From the NCBI GenBank assembly GCA_026419785.1, contig JAODTK010005836.1, forward strand, positions 434,001 to 498,000: 64,000 nt of DNA. Reading direction: 5' to 3'. This document shows positions 1-10,590 of this stretch, one piece after another. The notes under the pieces are model-generated. The model was given only the letters and a program-made list of their open reading frames with translations, ran no database searches and was not told the origin of the DNA. Positions within the stretch are counted from its first letter, which is position 1; each line of letters begins with the position of its first letter. Made by a program: the position numbers and the translations under genes. This stretch comes from Sclerodactyla briareus. Taxonomy: Eukaryota > Echinodermata > Holothuroidea > Dendrochirotida > Sclerodactylidae.

Positions 1-51
1 TACTGCGATACCTAATGACATTTTCCATTTATTACGGTTGTTTCTACCTAG

Positions 52-158
52 ATTACCTGGTGATATTATGGATGTGATAATGGAGGATCCTGCTTGGAGA
101 ATGAGGAGGAGAAAGGGTCTGTTACTGTCTGCCTGGATTAGTGGAGACTTAGGTGAAG
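52..158 (+). CDS. EGF-like domain exon E1 (frame broken by indels)
   Basis: Seen: an acceptor (pyrimidine-rich tract ending ctacctag) and a donor GTGAGT bracket 107 bp. The central frame reads CDNGGSCLENE, the C2 to C3 core of an EGF domain, and later pieces in another frame read VCLD and a remnant of the GFSG(D/E)xCEG ending. Intact relatives are 111-114 bp, so this copy has lost several bases and cannot be read through as written. Family knowledge: EGF domains are 30-40 residue extracellular modules with three disulfides. Inference: one module of the large EGF/linker gene that spans the left half of the window, either decayed or miscalled. It is closest to the exons at 5036 and 22937. Confidence 0.6.
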
Positions 159-448
159 GTGAGTAGTTGTAGTTCATGTGTGCTTATCAGTGACAGAAAC
201 TGCCGCATCTCTGACGTTCTGTGATAGGACGCATTAGCGCACTACTCGTGGTGAGATCAGCGGCAGTAGGGATAAGTGGATCGCGTATCAAGCACATCCG
301 GTTGCTGAAAGATCGCCATAGGAAAAATACTCCGGTCAAAGGAATAAACCAGCTAATTAAACCAAATCACTGTGGATAGGACTTCCCAAACCACTATTAA
401 ATGTATGGAACAATACTACCCTTTCTACTGCCATTTTCTTCTTACCAG

Positions 449-517
449 AATATATCTTCCACATCGACATCGACAACCGAGCAAACACGGCACCGATAAC
501 ATCAGAGATAATCATTG
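449..517 (+). CDS. Ser/Thr-rich linker exon L1
   Basis: Seen: acceptor ttcttcttaccag and donor GTGAGA flank 69 bp, a multiple of three, open in phase 1 and ending in TSEIIIG. The same ending occurs in the exons at 4506 and 18099. An adjacent frame reads TSTSTTEQT, so a one-base error near the 5' end may hide a more Thr-rich spacer. It lies between two EGF-like exons. Inference: a flexible, possibly O-glycosylated spacer of a secreted or cell-surface mosaic protein. No enzyme or binding motif is visible. Confidence 0.5.
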
Positions 518-1240
518 GTGAGATTGTGTGGATATGACGCAAGTCGCGTTTGTATGGATGCTGTACGTATGGTGTATTCTGGGGATGCTTGTGTGTTATC
601 AAGTGCGCATTATTTAGACGCACGTGGTGTGTGGTGTATTTGCATCACTGTGCTTGATCAGCATGACTGGCATTGATACGTTCACCCATGTTTCATTATA
701 GTTCTACCAGTTTTTTGAGGAAATAATATAAACTAGAAACAATCAGAAAGGCTGTAAAAAAGGCCGCTTGAACTTGATGTATCCTTGTGGTCAATTCCCC
801 TCAGTGTGGGTTATAAATGGCAGGGAGAAACATAGATTCACAAAACTAATCAACTGAAAACAGCAATTTGAGATTAGCAGTGGATTAAAATGGACTCGAC
901 CAAACTAATGCACACTACTCAGTCGAAATATAAACATCTGCGTCCTGTTATTTATGATGAGAAAGCTAGAGGGCAAAATCCCCTGAAAAGGTTCCATCGG
1001 TTAAGTTAGGGTGAGGAATGTGGACGGATGGCGGAGGAAATAGGAAGAGGAGAAACAAAGCGGTTGGGATATAGGGACATTGGGATCTATGGCCGATAAA
1101 TTGCGATATCAACGGCATACTCTCCCTCAACCAGTCAACCCTATCTACCACACCCCTTTCGTCGCATCGCTGCTGCCAAAATCAAGAAAAAGAATATATA
1201 TTGAATACTGTGATATTTTTTTTTGTGGGCTCGTTCACCA
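518..1240 (+). other. intron of the EGF/linker array
   Basis: No coding exon recognised. Stretches around 160-440 and 700-780 are duplicated further right (about 1290-1500 and 4760-4830), showing that the EGF plus linker unit was copied as a block with its introns. Confidence 0.45.
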
Positions 1241-1244
1241 TACG

Positions 1245-1293
1245 GTGAAGCTGCTTGGAGAATGAAGAAGGAGGAAGGGTCTGTTACTATTTG
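1245..1293 (+). pseudogene. EGF-like exon fragment E2
   Basis: Seen: only the middle of an EGF exon remains. It is nearly identical in DNA to the C3 to C4 part of the exon at 52-158 (gcttggagaatgaa, then gaagggtctgttact), followed directly by a ggtgagtggtggtag donor-like stretch that matches the intron after 158. The first half of the domain and the CxC-PGFSG part are missing. Inference: second copy of the E1 unit, damaged by deletion. Confidence 0.45.
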
Positions 1294-1589
1294 GTGAGTG
1301 GTGGTAGTTCCGGGTGGTCTGATTCAGTGATAAAAACCGTCGTATTCTTGAATGTCTCTGTGGTACAGGTATCAGAATTCTCCATCGTGAGATCAGCGTC
1401 AGTAGGAACCAGTGGATCGCGTATAAAGCACCACTGGTTTTGCTGGATAATCGCTATAGAAATTATTTCCCAGTCCAAGAATTACCAGTTTAATAATAAA
1501 CCACTGTTAAATCCCCGTCAGGTTAGTTTCTTCTTCCAGAAAGATTATTATGTACGTGATCGGAAACCGTGATCGGAATTAATTCACTC

Positions 1590-4335
1590 TTAATTCACTC
1601 TCCCCGTCTCCCCCTGTCTCCCTGTCCAACTAGGGGTGGTGGGGTTGGGGTCCTGCTAAAGGAGACGTTTGCCAGACTGAAACATGATGCTGTCGATTAT
1701 TCAGCTTTCCAGTATATGGAACTCTCTGTGGCAGGTAGATCTTCTCGTAATCCGACTTTTGTCGTTTTACCACCGCCCACCCTCGAGTAGTCTAATCTGT
1801 GTTTTGCGAGGAATTCTCCTCATTACTTGAACATATCACCACCATCCCGGAGGAAATTGTCATAGTGGGGGATTTCAATATACATGTTGACGTTAAAGCT
1901 GATTCTCTTCTTGGCGCCGTTTTTCGTGACTTGATCATCCTTCATCTGACTGCAGCATGTTGGTGTGAGCACCCATACTCATGGGCACACGTTAGATCTC
2001 GTCATCACTTGAGTCTTCGCCTGTTGTTTCTAATGTTGACAATGTGGTTGTCGGTCTAACTTCTGATCATGACGCTGTTGTTTGCTCACTTCACATTGAC
2101 GTGCCTTCACATCCACGTAGGTACAATTTCTTATCGCAAATTAAACACCATCGATGTTGAGAAGTTCAGTAGCGATATATTGTCCTCTAGTCTCTATACT
2201 AACAGTCCAACAATGTCTAGTCATTGGTTGACCAATACAACAATGTGCTCAGTGACCTTCTTGACAAGCACGCTCCTGAGATAAACACCACGATCACAAC
2301 TAAGACCAAATGCACCCTGGTAATGATCCACTCTCCGTGCTTCCAAGCGAACTAAGCGTAAACTTGAGCGCAAATGGTAGAAGTCTGGTTCTGCTGCCGA
2401 CAAAGCAGTTTATCTGGATAACTGAGATCTTATAATCAGTCACTAGAGTCTACCAGGTGTGCATACTACTCACTCAGTGTTTGAAGATTGTGATATCACC
2501 AATCTCTTCAAACCCATCAACTCTAGTGTAATATTAAACGGAGAAGACTCTACCTGACTTCACTTGCCGGAGTCCACAGCAAACCAATTTGCCGATTTCT
2601 TGACTGGCAAGAATTGATTCAATTCGAGAATCACTTGATACTCTTCACGGTTTACCTGTACTACCCTGAAAGCCTGATTTCTCCCTCGACGTGTCTGCAA
2701 TTTCTTGGACTATCAACTGTTGATGTTCGCAAAGTTATAATGGGCGCTCCTGCTAAAACTTGCAACTCTGATCCGATACCGACCCCTCTTCTGATGTCTG
2801 CTTAGATGTACTCGTTCCTGTAATGACTGATATTGTCCACCAGTCTCTCTCAACTGGCGTCATGCCTTCCAGTTTGACGATTGGGCAGGGGTACTATTAT
2901 AAGAAGAAGGGTCTCGACAGGAACGATCTCCAGAGTTATCGTCCAGTGAATCTCTTGCCTTTCCTGTCAAAAGTTATTGAGCGCTGCGTTTGTTTGCTGC
3001 TGAGCCAATATTTGACGACAACCCTTCATTCGCCCTTTCAGTCTGCCTATCGTCCAAATCGTGGTATCGAAACTGCTCTTCTTAGGGTGCAACATAACTA
3101 GGTCCAGCCATGATAGTAACAAAGAAGTGTTTTAATCCTTTTGGATATGAGTGCATCTTTTGATACCATTGATCATAACATCTTACTGAAACGTCTGAAG
3201 GATCGATACGCGGTGTGTGGCACTGCACTTCAGTGTCTACAGTCGTATTTATCTGGTAGAACCTGGTCTGTAATAATTGATAATAAAAAATCATTCCACA
3301 CAGCCAGAAGTATGTTGTCCCACAGGGTTCTGTACTGGGCCCCTTGTTGTATACTTTTTATACTGGTCCCATCAGCGACATCATCTTGTCCCCTGGGTTG
3401 GAACACATGATTTACGCGGATGACACACAGATTTTATTGTTCGTTTCAAAACGTCAGACATCTTGAGGCAGTTCAAAGATTAGAACAAGGTGTTATTGAC
3501 ATCATCATTGGGCTGGGGAATCAACAAGCTAAAAAACAATGAGTCAAAAACAGAAATGATTCTTTTCACCTCCAGATTTCGTGAGAGTCTCCCTCTTGAT
3601 CCTGTGCGAATTGGAGACTCCTTGATCCAGCCGGTCGCTCGTGCTAGAAATCTTGGTGTGTTTGTTCGATCAGCACTTGAACTTCAAAGAACATATACGT
3701 AACATGTGTCGCTCTGGCTGGTATGGCTTTCATACTCTTGGAAAGCTACGTAAATTCTTAGATCAGAAAACTGCGGAGAAAGTTGCACATGCCTTTGTTA
3801 CCTGCCACCTCGCTTTTGTAATGGCTTGCTTTTTGGTCTACCTCTTTCCGAGCTCACGAAGCTTCAGCACATACAAAATGCTGCTGCCCGTATTGTCACA
3901 TGGTCACCAGGCAACATATTACACCTGTGCTGGCAAACCTCCACTGGCTTCCTACTCAGGCCCGTTATTTTTTCCTCAGATATATGTGCTTTATGTTAGA
4001 ATATTCACTGTCCCGCTCCGAGTTATCGTATAATACTTGACTGCGTATCAGCCTTCCTCGCACATTACGGTCATCTTCACGTCATCTCTACACCAAGGCC
4101 AGGCGAAGGACAACAACTATGAGAGCGAATGTTCTCGCTGGGCCGGACCTCTTTTGTGGAATGCCCTTCCCAACGACATTTGCATGTCACCAAGTGTTTT
4201 ACTCCTTCAAGTCTCGGGTGAAATCCCACCTTTACTCCATTTGCTTCCCTTCTTAGGATTTTCTTTCTTAGCGCTCAGAGGCTCTGCATTGAGCGCTTTA
4301 CAAATGCTGTATTATTATTATGGCGTTTCAACACT
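1590..4335 (+). mobile_element. CR1/L2-like non-LTR retrotransposon, 5'-truncated
   Basis: Seen: broken frames in order. Endonuclease pieces: GGGVGVLLK (about 1630), VIVGDFNIHVD (about 1860), and pieces matching the LDLV and SDHDAV motifs (2000-2090). Reverse transcriptase: GAPAKTCNSDPIPTPLL (2740), LQSYRPVNLLPFLSK (2930), PFQSAYRPNRGIETALL (3030), [15 protein letters not shown] (3145), IYADDTQ (about 3410), NFKEHIRNMC and FLDQKTAEKVAHAF (3680-3800). Then the family's C-terminal block with WNALPNDI (about 4160). The 3' end has a gcgctttacaaatg stretch and a short TTA-repeat tail near 4310. At least ten frameshifts or stops make it non-functional as written. Family knowledge: APE-type endonuclease plus RT with this tail is typical of the CR1/L2 group. 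It sits inside one of two duplicated EGF-flanking segments. Confidence 0.88.
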
Positions 4336-4505
4336 AAACTCATTGCTCCAAGCTTTCCTTCATATGATTGGGTTTCATTAACTGACGACTGAAGGAGAGT
4401 ACACTACACGTTTATATGTTATCTGCTCACAAACCCTAATGACATGATATGGAACATGGCAACCGTCTGAAACTCTGGCAAACTACGATTCTGTGCTTCT
4501 ACCAG

Positions 4506-4579
4506 AATACACCTCCACATCGGACAACTAATCGAGCAAACAACGACATTGATATCATCATCATTAGAGATAATAATCA
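4506..4579 (+). CDS. Ser/Thr-rich linker exon L2 (frameshifted)
   Basis: Seen: acceptor gtgcttctaccag and donor GTGAGA flank 74 bp that align with the exon at 449-517. Reading across one-base slips gives TSTS, EQTTT and SSSLEIII, so the Thr/Ser character and the EIII ending are conserved but the frame is not. It follows the LINE insertion. Inference: same spacer type as L1. Confidence 0.45.
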
Positions 4580-5035
4580 GTGAGACTGAGTGGATAAGAA
4601 GCAGTTCGCTGTTTGGCCTGCGTTCGTGTATGGACTATGTTGTGAGTGCGGTGTATGTAACTTGTGTGGGATCGAGTAATGTTTGTTTATATGGCACGCG
4701 TGTGCGCATCCACTGTCATGAATTGTTAAATTGTTTTAGTCAACCATGCTCGTTATTTAGATTTTAGTGTTTCTTCGATATAAATACCAACTGAGAACAA
4801 TCAGAAGGGCTGTACACGGCCTTCCTTAACTTAAAATCAATCATAACGTCTCAACCCCCCCCCCCTTCGTATCTCTATGAGTGGGGAAGTTTGAATTTAC
4901 AAACAAGATTAAATTATCATGTCGATTGTAATTGGCTCCAGAACTGAAAAAAGTTGAGAGTGCTATATTGACGTTGTATGCATTGCATGATATTTTGCTT
5001 ACTATCTCGTTTCACAGCGATGATTTTTCCCTTAG

Positions 5036-5143
5036 ACTACTTGTGATATTTACGGATGCGAAAATGGAGGGACCTGCGCTCGAGAATGAAAGCGGGAAGA
5101 GTCTGTTACTGTTTGCCTGGATTCAGCGGAGACCTGTGTGACG
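5036..5143 (+). CDS. EGF-like domain exon E3 (frameshifted)
   Basis: Seen: acceptor gatttttcccttag and donor GTGAGA flank 108 bp. Pieces in order: CDIYGCENGGTC (C1-C3), then ENESGK, then VCYCLPGFSGDLCDG (C4-C6). All six EGF cysteines are present but spread over more than one frame. There is a slip before C1, one after C3 and one before C4. The donor leaves one base of a codon, as in the intact exons. Inference: a genuine EGF module whose frame is spoiled by indels. Confidence 0.65.
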
Positions 5144-6157
5144 GTGAGAAACAGTCCATTCAAAATGCAAGTTCGGTGTTATCACGAGCATTCCAATGGA
5201 CCAGACCCAAAACTAGGATGGATACGCCATAAAGAATTGAATCGGTGAAGCCACTTTCTGTCTAATCACCAAAACTAATATACTAAATCGTCAAGCTGGC
5301 GTTCTTTTTCAAGCAAATGTGTGTGTAGGTTGTCGGATTACTGGGGATATCGTTATCTTGTCCGCCTTCATTCATGGATCCAAACACTATTCTTTGTTCC
5401 AAATGAAATGCTGGCTTAAAGAAAGTTTACAGATAACCTACATATATGGCGACTCAGTATCAGTATTGATTGAGAAATACCGGAACAGTCTGCCATGATT
5501 GTAATCATGAATATGTGTATATTTATACCCACATTGACATGCTATGCATCATCCCGTTATAAAACTCCTACCAAGATATGGCAACGCAAAGAGATACCCC
5601 AGACGACATTCGACGGGCAAAATTCACGACAACACGTAAACGAACTCAATTCAGCCACCACCACACACCTAGACAGGTTCTACGCAGTATGCGCACACGC
5701 GCTCCAATCAGCCAGCTTACAACATACACTGGGACCGAAGAGCATGAGCACTGCACACCAATTGAGCCAGCTCACGCACCTACACGGAACCGTACCGACG
5801 AAAAAGATGCCCAGGAAGGGGTTTGGTTTGCCTCACATATATACGCGATAACAAAATATGTGAAAGCACCTACTTGTCGCTTCAAATTACGACAGTTGAA
5901 TGGGTTTAATAACCTTAAATGAACGATTTTGGAGTTCAGCAAATTCTCTGAGGGATTTGTCGTATATGTTATTTAGCGGTGGTCGAGTCGAGGGAAGTCG
6001 AGGAAAATGATGCAATATACTTTCGGAAAGACAGTTCACCGTTTCATATAAAAGAAGGGTAGATTTTGCTCCGAATGAAAAACAAATCAGCTTCCCAAAT
6101 TCAATGCAAGACATTCTAGTATGCCATTTCAGTTGAATGTTCTAGTGTTATGACCAG
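5144..6157 (+). other. intron with an unrecognised two-frame open stretch
   Basis: Holds overlapping open frames at 5495-5851 (118 codons) and 5578-5922 (114 codons), rich in Thr, His, Gln and Arg. I do not recognise either product. The end (about 5790-6155) aligns with 7780-8160, marking the left edge of a duplicated cassette, so coding status is doubtful. Confidence 0.3.
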
Positions 6158-6225
6158 TGCATTCGACCACATCGTGGCCAACCACCATTTCAGTCACACA
6201 CGTCCTTCGACCTCGACAGTAATTG
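6158..6225 (+). CDS. Ser/Thr-rich linker exon L3 (frameshifted)
   Basis: Seen: 68 bp preceded by tatgaccag and followed by donor GTGAGT, ending acagtaattg exactly as in the exon at 8163. Reading across one or two slips gives STT, ATTISVTT and STSTVIG. Phase 1 at the donor. Inference: the cassette-A copy of the spacer, paired with the EGF half-exon at 7226. Confidence 0.5.
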
Positions 6226-7225
6226 GTGAGTGGATGAACGTGGTATTTACGTACAAACATCAGTTCACGAGCGGCCTACTCACCTCGCCATTCTTCAAAC
6301 TGTTTGGTAGTTGTTTTAATCCAGCGGGTGCACGTTCGATAAGATACTATACCATAGTGGTTGTCAACCAACGGGAATGACGAATTCAAACGTATTAAAT
6401 ACGAACCAAAAACATGACTGGTTCAGTCTCCAAACTAACCATTTCTTGCTAAAGCAAATATATAAATATAAAATTATGATTAAATATAAATATTTAACCA
6501 TTGAATGCCTTTTTGAACCACGTCTCCTCTTCAGAGTGCCTTGCAACTAATACATGTTTTGCAAAAACGAATGCACTGAACTCTGTAGCCAGCAGTAATT
6601 ATGACAGTCTCTGTTCAAATTATTTCCACCAAATTGCCTCTCAAAATAATAACAATGTTTTATGTAATCGTTGTTCCCCAGGGCACATGTGATCCAGTAT
6701 GCTGCCTATAGAAAAAATCTGCACCTACGCCCTTACGCTCAAAATATGATATTTTTTGTATTCCTTGACGACAGTCTAGGTATCCTTGCAGTCATGACAG
6801 TGTGTGCAGGCCCCTCGGCTTGAGGACACGATAACTCAACCCCACCTGGATGAATCAAGCTCATACTCATATGTGGGTTTCCCATGATGAGTAAATGAAC
6901 CTCTTGTTTGTGGTTAGGTCAAAGGTCATCTGAAGTCCAGAACTCTTGGTCCCATCGAGCTGGAATTTGGAGTTTATCATCTCATTATCTCATTTGTTCT
7001 TGTATCTAGTCACATATTATCGGAGATGAGTCAAGGGATCACCAAGGGCCAATCCGAGCCTGGTTTTCTGGTTAATTACGGAGCTTCGATAACATTTTTA
7101 TTGAATGTGACAGCAGTTTTCATGGCCTACTACTGGAGTTATTATTGTTTAATGTGTCCAGGTATTGTAGCGCTTAGCCGGCAGTACCTTTTCAGGTGGT
7201 TTTTCAAATATATTTCCCCATACAG
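6226..7225 (+). other. intron of cassette A with dispersed repeat R (+)
   Basis: About 6240-6700 aligns with 8250-8740 of cassette B. From about 6760 it carries a copy of the dispersed repeat described in the R entries (gcagtcatgacagtgtgtg, then cgataactcaaccccacctgg), including a perfect AGGTCAaAGGTCA at 6916-6928. Confidence 0.5.
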
Positions 7226-7282
7226 CTCATTATTGGTGGACTATAATGCCGTGTGAAAATGGTGGCACCTGTGAGGAGAATG
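7226..7282 (+). pseudogene. EGF-like half-exon E4
   Basis: Seen: a good acceptor (ttccccatacag) followed by a sequence matching the first half of the exon at 7442: MPCENGGTCEENV (C2-C3). After base 7282 the similarity stops in a tccgtccgtccttctgtc run and there is no C4-C6. The missing residues make an EGF fold impossible. Inference: truncated duplicate of the next exon, only about 160 bp upstream of it. Confidence 0.55.
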
Positions 7283-7441
7283 TCCGTCCGTCCTTCTGTC
7301 TTTATCAATCCACCCATTATTCTGGTTAGTGAACATGAAAGCAGTTGTTATGATCTACCGACAGTTCATTACTCATTTCAATAGCGCCTTGGTATTGTAG
7401 CAGTTACCCGGTTATACGTTCCGATCTTATTCCTTTTACAG

Positions 7442-7555
7442 CTGATTATTGGTGTGACTTCATACCGTGTGAAAATGGTGGAACCTGTGAGGAGAATGAG
7501 TACGGGGAAAGAGTCTGCTTCTGCCCGCCTGGTTTCAGTGGGGAGTTCTGTGAAG
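7442..7555 (+). CDS. EGF-like domain exon E5 (intact)
   Basis: Seen: acceptor tattccttttacag and donor GTGAGT enclose 114 bp, open throughout in phase 1-1 and encoding 38 residues. C1-C6 appear as WCDFIPCENGGTC, then VCFCPPGFSGEFCEG. Spacing C-x4-C-x5-C-x9-C-x-C-x8-C is canonical. There is no D-x-D/N-E start and no Asn/Asp hydroxylation consensus between C3 and C4, so it is probably not a calcium-binding EGF. Family knowledge: such modules sit outside the cell in adhesion, matrix and receptor proteins. Neighbours are linker exons at 6158 and 8163. This is the reference copy for judging damage in the others. Confidence 0.85.
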
Positions 7556-8162
7556 GTGAGTAATAGTAGCGATTCCGGAACTCAATGCAAAATCGCACAG
7601 AGCTGAAGCACCTATTGTGTAACACGAACTTGGTTACTGTTGACCGGACCGTGGTCCAAATAATCAGGGGTGCTCGCCGAACTCGAATAAATTATATCTC
7701 CACGACACTGGAAGTGTCGGAGATCCTTAGTGGTTTTTTTTTGCGGGTAGCTGTCGGCCGGCGTCCGCCGCCGCCGGAAACGCCACGCAACCTACACGAA
7801 CCGTACAAGCATGCGTTCTTGCAGGGTTTTGGAATGGTCACATATATACTGGATTCAAATATGTGAAAGCACATGACTTAACAACTTCAATTGCACAGTT
7901 GAATTGGCTAATAAACCTTAAAGAACAATTTTCGGAGTTAGCGAATTTTCGAATAGATTTGTCGGAGTATTTAGAGTTGGTCGCGTCCGGGGAACGTTGT
8001 CTGAACGTATGCAAATATTTTCTCGGAAGACTGTGTCCAAACCGTTTCATATAAAAAAAGGATAGATGTTCTCCGAATGGAACAAAATTCAGCTTTCAAT
8101 ATTCAGATGCAGACATACTATTATTGCCATCTCATTTTAATTTTCCTATTTGCTATGACTAG
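7556..8162 (+). other. intron between E5 and L4 (cassette B)
   Basis: The first 90 bp recur after the EGF exon at 9581-9690 (ttcggaactcaa...gcagagctgaagcacctat). About 7800-8160 recurs at 5820-6157. No exon recognised. Confidence 0.5.
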
Positions 8163-8234
8163 TTCCTTCGACAACCATCGTGGCCACCACCCTTCGAGTC
8201 ACCACGACGCCGTTCGCACCCTCGACAGTAATTG
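8163..8234 (+). CDS. Thr-rich linker exon L4
   Basis: Seen: 72 bp open in phase 1 with Thr/Ser/Pro/Val spacing: PSTTIVATTLRVTTT, then PFAPSTVIG. The upstream ag and the acagtaattg end match the exon at 6158, but the donor here reads GGGAGTAAG where the sister exon has GTGAGT. Either the donor is mutated or a T was lost. Inference: mucin-like spacer between the EGF modules at 7442 and 9581, a likely O-glycosylation region. Confidence 0.6.
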
Positions 8235-9580
8235 GGAGTAAGATGGACTTTGGTATCACGTACAACATTCATTCACGAGTATCCTACTCAAACCCCTGGC
8301 TATTTCTTTTGAACTGTTTGGTAGTTGTTTTGATCCTAGCTGGGGGCACGTTCGAATCAGAATTATAACATAAAGTGGTTTTTCAACCAAAGAGGATGAC
8401 GAATTCAAACGTATCAAATTGAAAAAATGAACCGAAACATGACTGGTTCAGTCTCCACACTAACGACTTGCTCAACATTTGCTAATGTTTCTAATGTAGA
8501 ATATTTGATGACACTGAATGCCTTTTTTTGAACCACGGAGTACGCCTTTTTAGAGTGCCTAACTTGTGCAACGAGACATGTTTTATTTTGCAAAAACGAA
8601 TGCACTAAAATCTTGTAGCCGCAAGTAATCTTCCAGTCTCTGTTAAAAACTATTCCCTTCAAATGTGTTGACCCGTGCCTCTCTGATTGTGGTCACCACT
8701 AATGTTTCATGTCATCCGCTTTTCCCCAGGCAATATATCTCGTATGCTGCCTATAGACTTTGCTCTTTCACGCTTACGCTCAAAATATGCTCTTTTTTTA
8801 GTCCTTGGCGACAGTTCAGGTCATCCTCCTGCATCATGACAGTGTATGTGGCGTGGTGTGTGTGTGGTGTGTGTGTGGTGTTTGTGTGTATGTGTGTGTG
8901 TGCGTGTGTGTGCGCGCGTGTGTGGTTGTGTTCGTGTGTTTGTGTTGTCCCGCCTGGCTTGGGACCCGATAACTCAACCCCACCTGTGTGGATCCAGCTC
9001 ATACAAATAATGAGTGTTTCCTATGATGAGTAATGATACCTTTGGTTTTGTGGGTAGGGCAAGGTCATCCGGGGTCAGTATAGGTAAAAGTAAGAAAACC
9101 TTGTGAAGAGGATAGTCCAGCACGCTTGGGCCGATCAAAGCGAAATTTGGTGAGTAGCTCAGTTGGTCAGGTCAAAGGTTATGATGAGGTCAAGGGAGGT
9201 CAAAGTCTGGCATCTTGTCACACGATCTGTTCAATGGTTTGGTCCAATTTGGTGATAGCATTATTATGACTATGCACGAACCCTTTTATTTCCAGTGCAG
9301 ACCAGGGGTCCTATCGTGCTGGAATTTAGTGTTTATCATATAATTATTTTCCATTTGTTCTTGTCACAGGTTATCAGAATTGAGTCAAGGGATCATCGAG
9401 CTTTTAGGTTTTTTTTTTTTTTTTTTCTGGTTGAGTGTAGAGCTTCGACAACATTTCTCCATTGAATGTGCCAGCAAGTTTACATGGCCAACTAAGAGTA
9501 CTTATTTTTGAACCGTGTCCGGGTATTGTAGCGTAACCCGGGCAGTACATTTCAGTTTTTCAAATAATTTTCCCATACAG
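8235..9580 (+). other. intron with GT-rich tract and dispersed repeat R (+)
   Basis: About 8250-8740 parallels 6240-6700. A (GT)-rich tract lies at about 8850-8945 inside the R repeat (8800-9400). R here has AGGTCAaAGGTTA at 9169-9181 and further AGGTCA half sites at about 9200-9220. Confidence 0.5.
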
Positions 9581-9690
9581 CTCATATGTGTGACTATATG
9601 CCGTGTGAAAATGGCGGAACTTGTGATGAGGATGAGTCGGGCACGAGTCTGCTTCTGCCCGCCTGGCTTCAGTGGGGAGTTTCTGTTAAG
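9581..9690 (+). CDS. EGF-like domain exon E6 (frameshifted)
   Basis: Seen: acceptor aattttcccatacag and donor GTACGT. The first part reads MCDYMPCENGGTCDEDESG (C1-C3). After a slip the last part reads VCFCPPGFSGEF in another frame, and an extra T disrupts C6. The flanking intron is near-identical to that of the exon at 7442. Inference: cassette-B partner of the half-exon E4. Either decayed or miscalled at two or three bases. Confidence 0.62.
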
Positions 9691-10377
9691 GTACGTAATG
9701 GTGCGATTCGGAACTCAACGCAAAATCGCGCAGAGCTGAAGCACCTATAAGTGTAAACCGACTTGTTTACAGCGGACCGCTGACCGTGATCGTGTGCCAA
9801 TATCAGGGTGCTCGCGATTCTTGAATAATTAGGATAAGTTGACAGTCATTCGGTTTTTTGGGTATGTTTCTTCTCGAAGTAGTGGGGAGGGGGGGGGGGC
9901 ATGTGGCCTGCGTTCTAGCGGATAATTCTTCCCATCTTGTTACATGGCACAAGATCCCGGCTGAGTCAATCGCAGGTACTCCGGAATCGGGGGGGGGGGG
10001 GGGGGGGGGGGGAGATGGATCAGGTACAGGTCGGATCACTTGTATGGGGCAAGGCGATTGTAATCAACAGGTGGATGCGGCTGGGAATGCATCGCTGGCT
10101 TTGATTTCGTGAAGAGAGCGAAATCATTCTCCAATCAGGTATACTGAGTGAGTAAGGGATGCTGAGTGATGTCCGTCATAACTCGTACTTTTCGTTAATC
10201 CACGACGATCAGTACCTCTACAGTAGATCGTGTCCTGACTTGTCTTCACATTTGCTAAGTAAAGGCATGCAAAAATAATAAGACTGCTAGATTTGATATT
10301 TAGTTCTACACTAGAATAGTATTGGAAATAAAATCCGTAACCACGCTGTTCGGTGTGATCCATAATCCTGCATTAAC
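9691..10377 (+). other. intron with poly-G run
   Basis: Contains an uninterrupted G run at about 9990-10011 and otherwise no recognised exon. The first 90 bp match the intron after 7555. Confidence 0.4.
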
Positions 10378-10590
10378 CAGAGTGATTGGCACAGTGGTAG
10401 AGCGTCAGTCATCCGTCCACCCGAGTACCGGGGTTCGATTCTTGTCGGGTCATACCAAAACATTAAAAGTTGTTACCCTTGTTGCCTTTCTCGCTGTCGC
10501 TGGACGCTCATCACTGGGGATTGGGACAGGATAAACGAGGGAAAATCATTTTACCGTTGCCGTCTGCGTGTGAATAGCCCCACCCCCCTA
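10378..10590 (+). mobile_element. tRNA-derived SINE, family B
   Basis: Seen: polymerase III box A-like TGGCACAGTGGTAGAGCG and box B-like GGGTTCGATTC, followed by cgggtcatacc and a non-tRNA body ending ccgtctgcgtgtgaatag plus a C-run. The head does not fold as a normal tRNA. The body is shared with minus-strand copies at 14735-14894 and 18368-18545, which fixes the family. Confidence 0.6.

Noticed and set aside
8751-9002. His/Thr-rich minus frame of 83 codons
   Set aside because: Encoded by the GT-rich tract within repeat R. No splice or start support.
9990-10011. G-quadruplex regulatory element
   Set aside because: A pure G run in sequence with evident homopolymer errors and no nearby promoter feature. 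Not supportable.
10378-10460. Functional tRNA gene
   Set aside because: Box A and B are present, but arms do not pair as a cloverleaf and the same body follows in three copies, so it is a SINE.
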